This document shows, piece after piece, positions 1-5,552 of a DNA stretch of 6,274 bases (position 1 is its first letter; each line of letters begins with the position of its first letter). Source of the DNA: Nitrososphaerales archaeon TH5895. GTDB lineage: Archaea; Thermoproteota; Nitrososphaeria; Nitrososphaerales; Nitrososphaeraceae. The DNA lies in NCBI GenBank assembly GCA_014523695.1, contig JAATVS010000244.1, positions 1 through 6,274 of the forward strand, given 5' to 3'. Under the pieces are notes generated by a model, which saw only the letters and a list, made by a program, of their open reading frames with translations, was not told where the DNA came from and made no database searches. The position numbers were made by a program, and so were the translations under genes.

Positions 1-2
1 AA

Positions 3-131
3 GAAATAACTAGAAGGCAAAACAAATTCTGGAACAAAGTAATCGAATACGCGACTTTCGCTATGGCCGCCGCAATGGTTGCATTCGCGACATGGCAGAT
101 CTGGATGCAGTATTTCGTAACTCAAGAATAA
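3..131 (+). CDS. 3' end of a small membrane protein gene (5' end outside window)
   Basis: This is an open frame of 42 codons running in from the left edge and closed by two consecutive TAA codons at 129-134. It is not recognised. The visible C-terminus is a basic stretch (RRQNKFWNK) followed by a strongly hydrophobic, Ala- and Met-rich segment of about 22 residues with aromatic residues at its end (WQIWMQYF), then a polar tail ending TQE. This is what a C-terminal membrane helix looks like. The first in-frame ATG (63-65) lies inside the hydrophobic segment, so the true start is almost certainly upstream of the window. The next gene begins 39 bases downstream on the same strand. The frame is short, so chance is not excluded, but the double stop and the well-formed helix favour a real gene. 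Confidence 0.5.
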   Translation, partial: EITRRQNKFWNKVIEYATFAMAAAMVAFATWQIWMQYFVTQE

Positions 132-170
132 TAAACAGATGTTGCATGAGCTAAGCACAATAATTGCAAA

Positions 171-966
171 GTGAAACTTGTTTTCACGACAGTGCTAATG
201 TTAACCACTTCTGCTGGAGTATTAATGTTAAATACGCCGACAACTGCAACTTTATCCGCGGGCGCAGGACAATCGGTTGTGGCTCAGACTACAACTAAAA
301 TACAATACAAGTTGATGCAGGGGGAGGTAATGCAACTGGTCCATTAACTGTTTATGTCCCTCAAAACGTCACAATAGAGGCAGGGCAGTCTATAAACTGG
401 ATTAATCCTACAACTGTTGGAGAGCCACATTCAGTCACCTTTGTGAAAGAAAGCAACCTCTTTCTACCATACGTAATTCCACTTGCAGTTCCAAGCACCA
501 CAGAAATCAGAGCTCTAATCCCAAATCCTAACGTAGAACCTCTCGTTGTGCCTAATCCTGCAGGAGCAAATAATGAAACTGAAAAAACTGTGATAATAAA
601 TAATGGAAGAGTGTTTAACCCGATAGTCATTGATTCGACTGGCCAGAATGTAACAAATCTTTCCTTAAATGCTCACTATATGATGGATGGAACGGAGACT
701 TGTTAATTCGGGATGGATATGGCCTGAAGGGCAAGTGTTCCCTGGAGCCCCACCAATCACTTTATTTACTGTAACTTTTTGCAGAGCCAGGGACATACCC
801 AAACATATGTACAGTACATCCATCATATGAAGAGCTAATATTATCATTAAAGAGTGCAAAGAACAAGCCTAATAATCCATACTCATTAAATAAGAATACT
901 AGCGCATATCACGATTTACTGGATGCGCTTAGATTATCATTGTGCTGTATGCGTTCTAAAACTTAG
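171..966 (+). pseudogene. Secreted type 1 copper (cupredoxin/plastocyanin-like) protein, three frameshifts
   Basis: The gene starts at GTG 171 with Lys-2 and a hydrophobic signal segment (about residues 3-21), then a Thr/Ala-rich linker. That frame stops at 345. The protein continues in another frame from about 308 (QVDAGGGNATG) to a stop at 704, in a third from about 702 (NSGWIWPEGQVFPG) to about 779, and in a fourth from 781 (AEPGTYPNICTVHPS) to TAG 964. The joins need one missing base near 306, one extra T near 701 and one extra T in the T5 run at 776-780. Repaired, it is about 264 residues. The copper-site hallmarks are the His of EPHSVTF and the Cys and His of ICTVHP. The usual downstream axial Met is not obvious, because the Cys loop reads HPSYEEL. 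Known role of the family: small secreted blue-copper electron carriers, abundant in ammonia-oxidising archaea. The family call is firm. Whether the breaks are biological decay or sequence errors cannot be told here. It converges on the aquaporin gene with 29 bases between. Confidence 0.82.
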
Positions 967-995
967 AAGGATAGCTTGCTTTGTCATGCGTGAGA

Positions 996-1700
996 CTAGC
1001 CGCCAGCAAATTTTTTTCTAACAAGCAAAGCAACAATTGACGTTCCAATAAATGTGGCACTCCAGTACAACCAGAGATTATCCAGAACCCCAGAAGTTAA
1101 AGCAGGAGCCAGTGAACGTGCAGGATTCATTGATGCTCCAGATATAAATGCAAGAAAAAATATGTCAAGTCCGACTATTCCTCCGATGATAAGTCCTCCG
1201 TATCCTCTTAATCCTTTGGTATAGACAACTACAGCTATTACAGCCATCAATAGTGCAGATGCTAGTATCTCAATTCCAAATATCATAGGTAACGGAAATG
1301 CATAATTAGGTGAGTTCGCACCCATGCTTGCTTCTTTTCCAATTATATACATTACAAATAAACTTCCTAATAATGCACCCAAGATTTCGGCAGTGAAATA
1401 GTATACAAGCTGTAGTTTAGTAATATGCTTAGTAATAAGAAATCCTAACGTTACTGCTGGGTTGAAATGAGCCATAGATATCTTGCCAAACAAATATACT
1501 CCTACTGCTACTCCTACGAAGGGAAGAAATGCTATAAAGGGGATACCTAATATTCCATTGAATTTAGCATCAATAACTACCGCTCCTGTAGCCAAGACTA
1601 CTATGATGAATGTGCCTATCACTTCTACAGTGAACTTTTTTTGATTTAATGTAAGCTTATCTATTGTTTTCTTCTTCAGCGATAGAAATGTCTGTTGCAA
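996..1700 (-). CDS. Aquaporin (MIP family), probable arsenite channel
   Basis: This is an MIP-family channel of 234 residues, the usual length, with six membrane segments and two half-helices. Both pore motifs are intact: HFNPAVTLG (Asn80-Pro-Ala) and SGASMNPARS (Asn192-Pro-Ala, followed by the selectivity-filter Arg195). Against E. coli AqpZ recalled from memory, the helix-5 filter position (a His in water-specific channels) appears to be Ala156, suggesting a wider pore. It is the last gene of arsM-arsC-aqp. In Sinorhizobium meliloti an aquaporin (AqpS) in an ars operon lets out the arsenite made by ArsC, so the same role is inferred here. The start is uncertain. TTG 1700 lies within arsC (44-base overlap), has GGAG 11 bases upstream, and gives a 22-residue basic N-terminus. 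The only other standard in-frame start, GTG 1622, would cut into the first membrane helix. The stop is TAG. Confidence 0.9.
   Translation of the reverse strand: MQQTFLSLKKKTIDKLTLNQKKFTVEVIGTFIIVVLATGAVVIDAKFNGILGIPFIAFLPFVGVAVGVYLFGKISMAHFNPAVTLGFLITKHITKLQLVYYFTAEILGALLGSLFVMYIIGKEASMGANSPNYAFPLPMIFGIEILASALLMAVIAVVVYTKGLRGYGGLIIGGIVGLDIFFLAFISGASMNPARSLAPALTSGVLDNLWLYWSATFIGTSIVALLVRKKFAGG
1011..1017 (+). terminator. T7 run downstream of the cupredoxin gene
   Basis: Seven consecutive T residues on the plus strand lie 45 bases after the cupredoxin stop, inside the 3' end of the convergent aquaporin gene, where they encode Lys-Lys-Phe. Archaeal RNA polymerase can stop at oligo-T tracts without a hairpin, so this is a possible terminator. 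It could also simply be coding sequence. Confidence 0.2.
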
Positions 1701-2115
1701 GTTCCCTGATTCTCCTCTCTATCTCATCTCTAATTTCTCTGACTTCTTCAACTGGTTTATTCTTAGGATCGTCTATCCCCCAATCAACTACCTTAGGAAT
1801 AAACAATGTAGGACAGAAATTCTTCTCCATGCATCCCATATTGATGATCTTATCTGAGTTTCTGATCATATCTTCCGTGAGGTCCTTAGACCTTTGTTTA
1901 GATATGTCTATTCCGATTTCGTTCATTACCTGTATTGCAAGTGGGTTGAGCTGTGAGGTCGGCTTTGTTCCAGCACTCATGGGTTCAAAACCCTCTGGAG
2001 CATATTTTCTAAAGAATCCCTCAGCCATTTGACTTCTACCTGCATTTTGCACACAGACAAAGAGTATCGTCTTCTTTATTTTGATCTTTGATTTGGTACT
2101 GAATGAAAATTTCAT
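1657..2115 (-). CDS. arsC: Arsenate reductase, low-molecular-weight tyrosine phosphatase type
   Basis: ArsC reduces As(V) to As(III) in the cytoplasm using protein thiols. The 152-residue product has the phosphatase-like P-loop CVQNAGRS (Cys21-X5-Arg27), which binds the oxyanion and supplies the nucleophile, followed by QMAEGF as is typical of the family. A second Cys pair, Cys95 and Cys101 (MGCMEKNFC), sits where thioredoxin-linked ArsC enzymes carry their redox cysteines. The DWGIDDP motif (residues 111-117) supplies the general-acid Asp. Together these indicate arsenate reductase rather than a plain phosphatase. The start at ATG 2115 is supported by GGTGAT five bases upstream, and no other ATG lies before residue 30. 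A basic N-terminal extension (residues 8-15) precedes the first strand. The gene follows arsM after 37 bases and overlaps the aquaporin by 44 bases, so the three are probably co-transcribed. Confidence 0.93.
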   Translation of the reverse strand: MKFSFSTKSKIKIKKTILFVCVQNAGRSQMAEGFFRKYAPEGFEPMSAGTKPTSQLNPLAIQVMNEIGIDISKQRSKDLTEDMIRNSDKIINMGCMEKNFCPTLFIPKVVDWGIDDPKNKPVEEVREIRDEIERRIRELATDISIAEEENNR

Positions 2116-2120
2116 TCGTA

Positions 2121-2126
2121 ATCACC
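2121..2126 (-). promoter_or_regulatory. Ribosome binding site of arsC
   Basis: GGTGAT on the minus strand, five bases before the arsC ATG, matches the anti-Shine-Dalgarno core of archaeal 16S rRNA. It fixes the arsC start. It contrasts with arsM, which has no such site and appears leaderless, as expected for an internal versus a first operon gene. Confidence 0.6.
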
Positions 2127-2152
2127 ATTCTCGATTTTCAATGGTACCCCGA

Positions 2153-2980
2153 TCACTCATCTTTTATTGCTTTTATAACCAGACTGCTAATCCTTCGATT
2201 CTCAACCTGGTCTCCCTCAGTATAGATCTTTTCATCTAATACCTCTACGTTTTCAAATCCGCCTTTTTTGATGCTAGCAATGTACTTATCCTTAGTCAAT
2301 GCACCATCAATGCAACTGCACCACTTTTCTGGATCTATCGATGAGGGATCTTCTGCTATTTGCTTATCTGTAACAAGGTCTGAAATAACCATTCTACCAA
2401 TTCCGTTAGGCTTGAGAATTCTATATATTTCTCTAAATGTCTTTGCCTTATCTGTCGTTAGATTGATTACGCAGTTACTTATTACGACATCTACACTGTT
2501 ACTATCAACAGGGATCCTTTCTTCGATATCTCCTTTCCTGAATTCAACGTTGGTGTAGCCATTATCGGCTGCGTTCTTTCTTGCTTTTTCCAGCATTTCA
2601 TCGGTCATATCTATGCCTATTATTCTTCCAGAACCCTTGACTATGTTAGCTGCAAGAAATACATCAATACCTGCACCCGACCCTAAATCAACGACCGTAT
2701 CACCTTCCTTAATAAAGGCAAATTTTGTCGGAGTTCCACATCCTGCTCCGAGGATAGAGGTTTCTGGTATCGACTTCAGCACTTTTGAGTCATAGCCGAC
2801 TTGTTCAGACACTTGTGCAGCAGATTGCGAAGGTTGTAGAGCTGCATTATTATTTCCTGAGCAGCATCCTCCTCCTCCACTTTCAAAACTAACTGAAAGA
2901 CCACAACATGAGTCACCTGTCAGCGCTACTTTTGCATATCTTTCCTTTACCTTTTCCTTTATTTTTAGTAAATCAGCCAT
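2153..2980 (-). CDS. arsM: Arsenite S-adenosylmethionine methyltransferase
   Basis: ArsM transfers methyl groups from S-adenosylmethionine to As(III), giving methylated and finally volatile arsenicals. The 275-residue protein is a Rossmann-fold methyltransferase. The SAM-binding motif I is VVDLGSGAG (residues 96-104), preceded by the ArsM-type LGAGCGTP (Cys81), with the acidic GIDMT following (122-126). SNCVINL (Cys170) and WCSCIDGAL (Cys221, Cys223) are the other family landmarks. Cys81, Cys170 and Cys223 correspond, by motif position, to the conserved Cys72, Cys174 and Cys224 of the algal enzyme CmArsM. The N-terminal region has two extra Cys pairs, Cys25-26 (DSCCG) and Cys39-40 in a Gly-rich run. 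The ATG at 2980 is the only sensible start. A TATA element is centred 26 bases upstream, so the mRNA probably begins at or next to the ATG. It is the first gene of the minus-strand ars operon and is divergent from the regulator at 3045. Confidence 0.93.
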   Translation of the reverse strand: MADLLKIKEKVKERYAKVALTGDSCCGLSVSFESGGGGCCSGNNNAALQPSQSAAQVSEQVGYDSKVLKSIPETSILGAGCGTPTKFAFIKEGDTVVDLGSGAGIDVFLAANIVKGSGRIIGIDMTDEMLEKARKNAADNGYTNVEFRKGDIEERIPVDSNSVDVVISNCVINLTTDKAKTFREIYRILKPNGIGRMVISDLVTDKQIAEDPSSIDPEKWCSCIDGALTKDKYIASIKKGGFENVEVLDEKIYTEGDQVENRRISSLVIKAIKDE

Positions 2981-2999
2981 ACTCTATGTTTACTAAGGA

Positions 3000-3012
3000 A
3001 ACTATTTAAGTT
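3000..3012. promoter_or_regulatory. Shared symmetric TATA element between arsM and the regulator
   Basis: The 13-base element AACT-ATTTA-AGTT is an inverted repeat and reads as a TATA-like box on both strands (CTATTTAAG and CTTAAATAG). Its centre is 26 bases from the arsM ATG, predicting a leaderless arsM transcript, and 39 bases from the regulator ATG, predicting a leader of about 13 bases. It is the only such box in the 64 bases between the two start codons. A repressor bound here would silence both directions. Confidence 0.5.
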
Positions 3013-3044
3013 AGCAAGAGAAGCTGGGTAAAGTAAGTGTAGAT

Positions 3045-3458
3045 ATGGAAACTAAAGCAAGATCCAAAAGACTAAAGAAACCAAGAGCAGGAAAGGCTCT
3101 TCCTATGTTTCAAGAACTTTGCAGTTTCGAAGGTTATGATACTGAGCTGCTTATGAACGAAACTGAAAAACTGAGGGAATTAATTACGAAAAGAGGAACG
3201 CTTGAAATCCTAATACCACTATGTTGCACTACGGATCCAGTTCGGTATATGAAGTTTAGAAAATCTATGAAAGGATTTAGTAGTAAAACACTAGCAATAA
3301 GACTCAAACAACTAGAAAAGAATGGAATTCTTGAACGGAAAGCTTATAATGAGATACCCCCAAGGGTTGAGTATCGCCTTACCGGTAAAGGACAAGAGCT
3401 TGTAGAATCAGTGATCGGCCTCTTGCAATGGATGCGGAAGTGGTCTCACTCCGATTAG
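3045..3458 (+). CDS. HxlR-family winged-helix transcriptional regulator, candidate arsenic sensor
   Basis: This is a 137-residue protein with a basic N-terminal tail (residues 1-17). The HxlR-type winged helix-turn-helix covers about residues 45-135: GTLEILIPLCC, the recognition region FSSKTLAIRLKQLEKNGILERK (split here over residues 78-99), then the wing signature YNEIPPRVEYRLTGKG (101-116), which is diagnostic of HxlR. Family members are dimeric DNA-binding regulators, several of them thiol- or electrophile-responsive. Its cysteines are Cys26 and the adjacent pair Cys60-Cys61. Divergence from arsM with a shared promoter element makes it the likely local regulator. As(III) sensing through the Cys residues is inference, since classical arsenic sensors are ArsR/SmtB proteins. 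The start at ATG 3045 has no Shine-Dalgarno site, and the TATA position fits a short leader. The stop is TAG. Confidence 0.87.
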   Translation: METKARSKRLKKPRAGKALPMFQELCSFEGYDTELLMNETEKLRELITKRGTLEILIPLCCTTDPVRYMKFRKSMKGFSSKTLAIRLKQLEKNGILERKAYNEIPPRVEYRLTGKGQELVESVIGLLQWMRKWSHSD

Positions 3459-3478
3459 ACTAATTGCTGGTCGTTCTA

Positions 3479-3506
3479 TCCACTTTGATTGCTATCAAAG
3501 TATGGA
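3479..3506. repeat. Hairpin between convergent regulator and antiporter genes
   Basis: ACTTTGAT (3482-3489), a TGCT loop and ATCAAAGT (3494-3501) form a perfect 8-base-pair stem. TCC on the left and GGA on the right can extend it past a two-base bulge. It lies 21 bases after the regulator stop and 76 bases beyond the antiporter stop. No T-run follows on either strand, so it is not a typical archaeal terminator. It could be a 3' end stabiliser or a binding site. Confidence 0.4.
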
Positions 3507-3581
3507 CTACTGGTTAATGTGAGCAACTATATTTGTACCCCGTATTAGGATTAGTCACCGAAACGACGGTCAGATAGTTTT

Positions 3582-4022
3582 CTATTGTTGAGAAGCCAAT
3601 TCATTTTTGAATGATTTCTTGAGCCAAATCGGTGTAATATTGGTAGTAAGAGCAACCATGATTATAACCGTAGTGTATATATCAGAAGTCAATACTCCAG
3701 CGGATACACCTACTCCTGCCACGATAAGTCCTACCTCGCCTCGTGATACCATTCCAATTCTTACTCTTAATGCCTTAGTCTTGTCTTTTAGAAATATGAT
3801 AGAGGGGAGTCCACATCCAAAAATTTTTGTTACTATAGCTATGACGATGACTATACCTGAAAGATATAACACCTCTAGATTAACACCACGGAGGTCAACC
3901 TGAGCTCCAATAATAGCAAAAAATAGTGGACCGAAAATTATTAACAGTTTTTCTGCATATTCATCAACTTGTTTGATAAGACGTGTACTGGCTACTGCCA
4001 TACCGACAGCAAATGCTCCCAC
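3582..4022 (-). CDS. Antiporter C-terminal part (146 residues from GTG 4022)
   Basis: This is the continuation after the TAG in the same frame. It contains FGPLFFAIIGAQVDL (about residues 29-43 of the fragment), the familiar CPA2 helix with a polar residue mid-membrane, then MVSRGEVGLIVAGVG (about 91-105), whose Arg-Gly-Glu is the conserved basic and acidic patch of the last core helices. It ends with a short polar tail. GTG 4022 is only six bases beyond the TAG, so reinitiation is possible, but the GTG falls inside the conserved PIVGAF motif, which argues against a natural start. An independent protein would have roughly four membrane helices and no ion-binding Asp pair. Confidence 0.75.
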   Translation of the reverse strand: MGAFAVGMAVASTRLIKQVDEYAEKLLIIFGPLFFAIIGAQVDLRGVNLEVLYLSGIVIVIAIVTKIFGCGLPSIIFLKDKTKALRVRIGMVSRGEVGLIVAGVGVSAGVLTSDIYTTVIIMVALTTNITPIWLKKSFKNELASQQ

Positions 4023-4028
4023 AATTGG

Positions 4029-4031
4029 CTA
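4029..4031 (-). other. Premature TAG codon in the antiporter
   Basis: In-frame amber codon at position 258 of the antiporter, between Leu257 and the PIVGAF motif. It is one substitution away from TCG (Ser). The flanking frame is intact on both sides with no indel. Confidence 0.85.
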
Positions 4032-4802
4032 GAGACCCACGAAAGCTGCTATACCTGCAGCTCCAAAGAAAGACGCAGTTACAATTCCTTCTATACTGCC
4101 TTTGGATTTCCATAGCTTCTCAACGTGGAGTAATCTTGGTATCAAGAATACTGACCCAATTAATAGAGCTGCAAGGAGTCCCAGTATTTGTAGTATAAGG
4201 AAAATGACATCCATTACTTGTGGGGACGTGTCACCAGTTTGAACCATGGTAGTCACAACAGAAAGCACCGCGATAGCAAGAATATCATCGACTATTGGCG
4301 CACCCAATATCAGTCTGGCTTCCTTTGTCTGCATCTTTCCTAGCCCTGTCAATACTTGGACAGAAATTGCAATACTTGTTGCCGTAAGCGCTGTAGCTAC
4401 TAGCATTGACTCTAATGCCTCTAACCCGAATAACGTTAGTACAGCAAATCCCACAAAAAATGGAACAATAACACCAATCGTTCCCACTGTAAAAGAGGCT
4501 GCTCCTCCTCTCAAGAATTCACGCGGTGTAATCTCGAGCCCTGCTACAAACAAGATGACAATGGCAGATATCTCTCCAATAATACGTACAGTTTCATCGA
4601 GTACTACTAGCGGCTCTCCGTCAAAAAATATCAATCCACCGATTGCAAAGGGGCCAACTAATATTCCGGCCAGCAGTTCGCCCAGTACTGTTGGCAATTT
4701 CAGCCTATGAAACAACTCTGCAAACAGTTTCGCAGCGAACGATAGGATAGCAGGTGAGATTATAACATGGACGAGTTGAATGCTATCCTCTTCCAGCGCC
4801 AT
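4029..4802 (-). CDS. Antiporter N-terminal part (257 residues)
   Basis: This part carries about eight membrane segments. ELLAGILVGP (residues 42-51) and ILFVAGLEITPREFL (83-97) are typical of the CPA2 N-terminus. TALTATSIAIS (138-148) is the unwound helix region, and VDD (Asp172-Asp173 in GAPIVDDILAIAVL) is the ion-binding pair, here Asp-Asp as in electrogenic NhaA/NapA rather than Asn-Asp as in CPA1 exchangers. The ATG at 4802 precedes a short acidic head (ALEED) and the first helix. It follows the 84-residue protein gene by 53 bases on the same strand, with no clear TATA box in the gap, so the two may be co-transcribed. On its own this product would lack the C-terminal transport helices. 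Confidence 0.85.
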   Translation of the reverse strand: MALEEDSIQLVHVIISPAILSFAAKLFAELFHRLKLPTVLGELLAGILVGPFAIGGLIFFDGEPLVVLDETVRIIGEISAIVILFVAGLEITPREFLRGGAASFTVGTIGVIVPFFVGFAVLTLFGLEALESMLVATALTATSIAISVQVLTGLGKMQTKEARLILGAPIVDDILAIAVLSVVTTMVQTGDTSPQVMDVIFLILQILGLLAALLIGSVFLIPRLLHVEKLWKSKGSIEGIVTASFFGAAGIAAFVGL

Positions 4803-4855
4803 GCACTATTCAGTTACAATAAGGGTTCCTTTTTACTCTATGAAAACCTATCCTC

Positions 4856-5110
4856 TCATTCTTCCAGTTCTTCCAGTTCCTTCATTGCGGTATGAATCAC
4901 ATTTGCAATGTGAGAATACACCGCAGCCCCTGACTCATCTCCCCTTACTAGACATTCATCCGCCAAAATCATCTCTCGTTCGAAATATTGAGATAATGTC
5001 GCGATAACTCGAGTCTTCTCTTTTTTAAGGTTCTCATCTAGAATATTCTCGTCGTAGTTTTTATGAAATTCGTCTAATCTTTTTTGTCTCTCTGCGGAAC
5101 TGAAGACCAT
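4856..5110 (-). CDS. Small charged hypothetical protein, 84 residues
   Basis: The family is not recognised. The product is soluble, very rich in charged residues and without membrane segments. The N-terminal half (residues 6-48) reads as amphipathic helix (AERQKRLDEF, NLKKEKTRVIATL), followed by a helical stretch YSHIANVIHTAMKELEELEE to the end. It has a single Cys (53) and no metal-binding pattern. It lies 53 bases upstream of the antiporter on the same strand, which suggests co-transcription but says little about function. The start at ATG 5110 has no Shine-Dalgarno site. A weak AT-rich element (AAATATT, about 5141-5147) lies at a distance that would fit a short leader. Amino acid composition and length favour a real gene. 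A second, out-of-phase frame overlaps its first 50 bases. Confidence 0.5.
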   Translation of the reverse strand: MVFSSAERQKRLDEFHKNYDENILDENLKKEKTRVIATLSQYFEREMILADECLVRGDESGAAVYSHIANVIHTAMKELEELEE

Positions 5111-5336
5111 TTGTGGGTAGAACCGAACTAATCACATCTAATATTTCAACTTTAATCGGTAAAGGCTTCACATTATCTGAATGATTGTTATCAATCTGCT
5201 CTTATTCCTCTGTATCGTCAGCACATTCTTCCGCCATAATTAGAGTGACGTACAATTATCATTCAAATTGATACTCCCATTATCTGTCGGCAAGAGGTTC
5301 GATGATAATTGAGTTTTCCGGACCATGGCGTTGACG

Positions 5337-5552
5337 TTAAGAGACAAGTGAAGAGAATATGTATCTATAACTAACCCAATATTCTGCCCACTCTTCTCCA
5401 CAATAGTTACAACGAGATACACGATAAGACAAGCTATCACGAGTATGGTACATTGTAACGATTGTGATATTATCCGATTTACATATGCAGTGTTTATTAG
5501 TTCTAAAAGCAGTAGCAGAGTCAGGGCGTTTATTCTGAAGGAGTTTACTCAT
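5337..5552 (-). CDS. Small zinc-ribbon-like protein, 71 residues
   Basis: The protein has two metal-ligand pairs: Cys22 and Cys24 (NKHCICKSDN, with His21 adjacent) and Cys48 and Cys51 (SRCNYCGEEWAEYW), separated by 23 residues. The pattern of a Cys knuckle, a beta hairpin and CxxCG followed by Trp is that of a zinc ribbon, so it probably binds nucleic acid or a protein. The first knuckle is C-x-C rather than the usual C-x-x-C. The product is basic at its N-terminus. ATG 5552 overlaps the stop codon of the upstream open frame (ATGAGTAA), as in translationally coupled genes. A TATA-like box lies only about 10 bases before the ATG, too near to drive this start. An overlapping frame at 5240-5440 is judged spurious. 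The specific role is unknown. Confidence 0.52.
   Translation of the reverse strand: MSKLLQNKRPDSATAFRTNKHCICKSDNITIVTMYHTRDSLSYRVSRCNYCGEEWAEYWVSYRYIFSSLVS

Larger units (their letters stand above)
3582..4802 (-). pseudogene. CPA2-type cation/proton antiporter interrupted by one in-frame TAG
   Basis: Both halves lie in one reading frame, ATG 4802 to TAG 3582, a total of 406 codons before the final stop. That is a normal length for the membrane domain of Kef/NapA-like CPA2 antiporters. The only interruption is TAG at 4029-4031 (codon 258), in the conserved stretch GL-stop-PIVGAFAVGMA, where family members usually have a small residue such as Ser. One base change from TCG would create it. Otherwise all family landmarks are present. 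CPA2 members exchange Na+ or K+ for H+ across the cytoplasmic membrane. No C-terminal RCK/TrkA domain follows. TAG also ends the aquaporin, the regulator and this gene itself, so a recoded TAG is unlikely. The alternatives are a recent nonsense mutation, a base-call error, or restart at GTG 4022 giving two polypeptides. Confidence 0.72.

Noticed and set aside
1664..2032. 122-residue plus-strand open frame
   Set aside because: It is antisense to arsC, with Ser/Ile/Leu-rich composition typical of a complementary-strand shadow.
4029..4031. Pyrrolysine or other recoding of the in-frame TAG
   Set aside because: TAG ends the aquaporin, regulator, cupredoxin and antiporter frames at their natural C-termini, and no recoding element is visible after the codon.
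4246..4710. 154-residue plus-strand open frame
   Set aside because: It is antisense to the antiporter, has Ser/Thr/Pro/Ile-rich low-information composition and no family motifs, so it is a shadow of the real gene.
3582..4802. Two separate genes for a genuine two-subunit antiporter
   Set aside because: Both halves share one frame, and the second start would fall inside a conserved motif; a nonsense change or base error is simpler, though not excluded.
5240..5440. 66-residue minus-strand open frame with a hydrophobic N-terminus
   Set aside because: It overlaps the zinc-ribbon frame by about 100 bases, has no promoter or ribosome site, and its sequence after residue 14 has no recognisable character.
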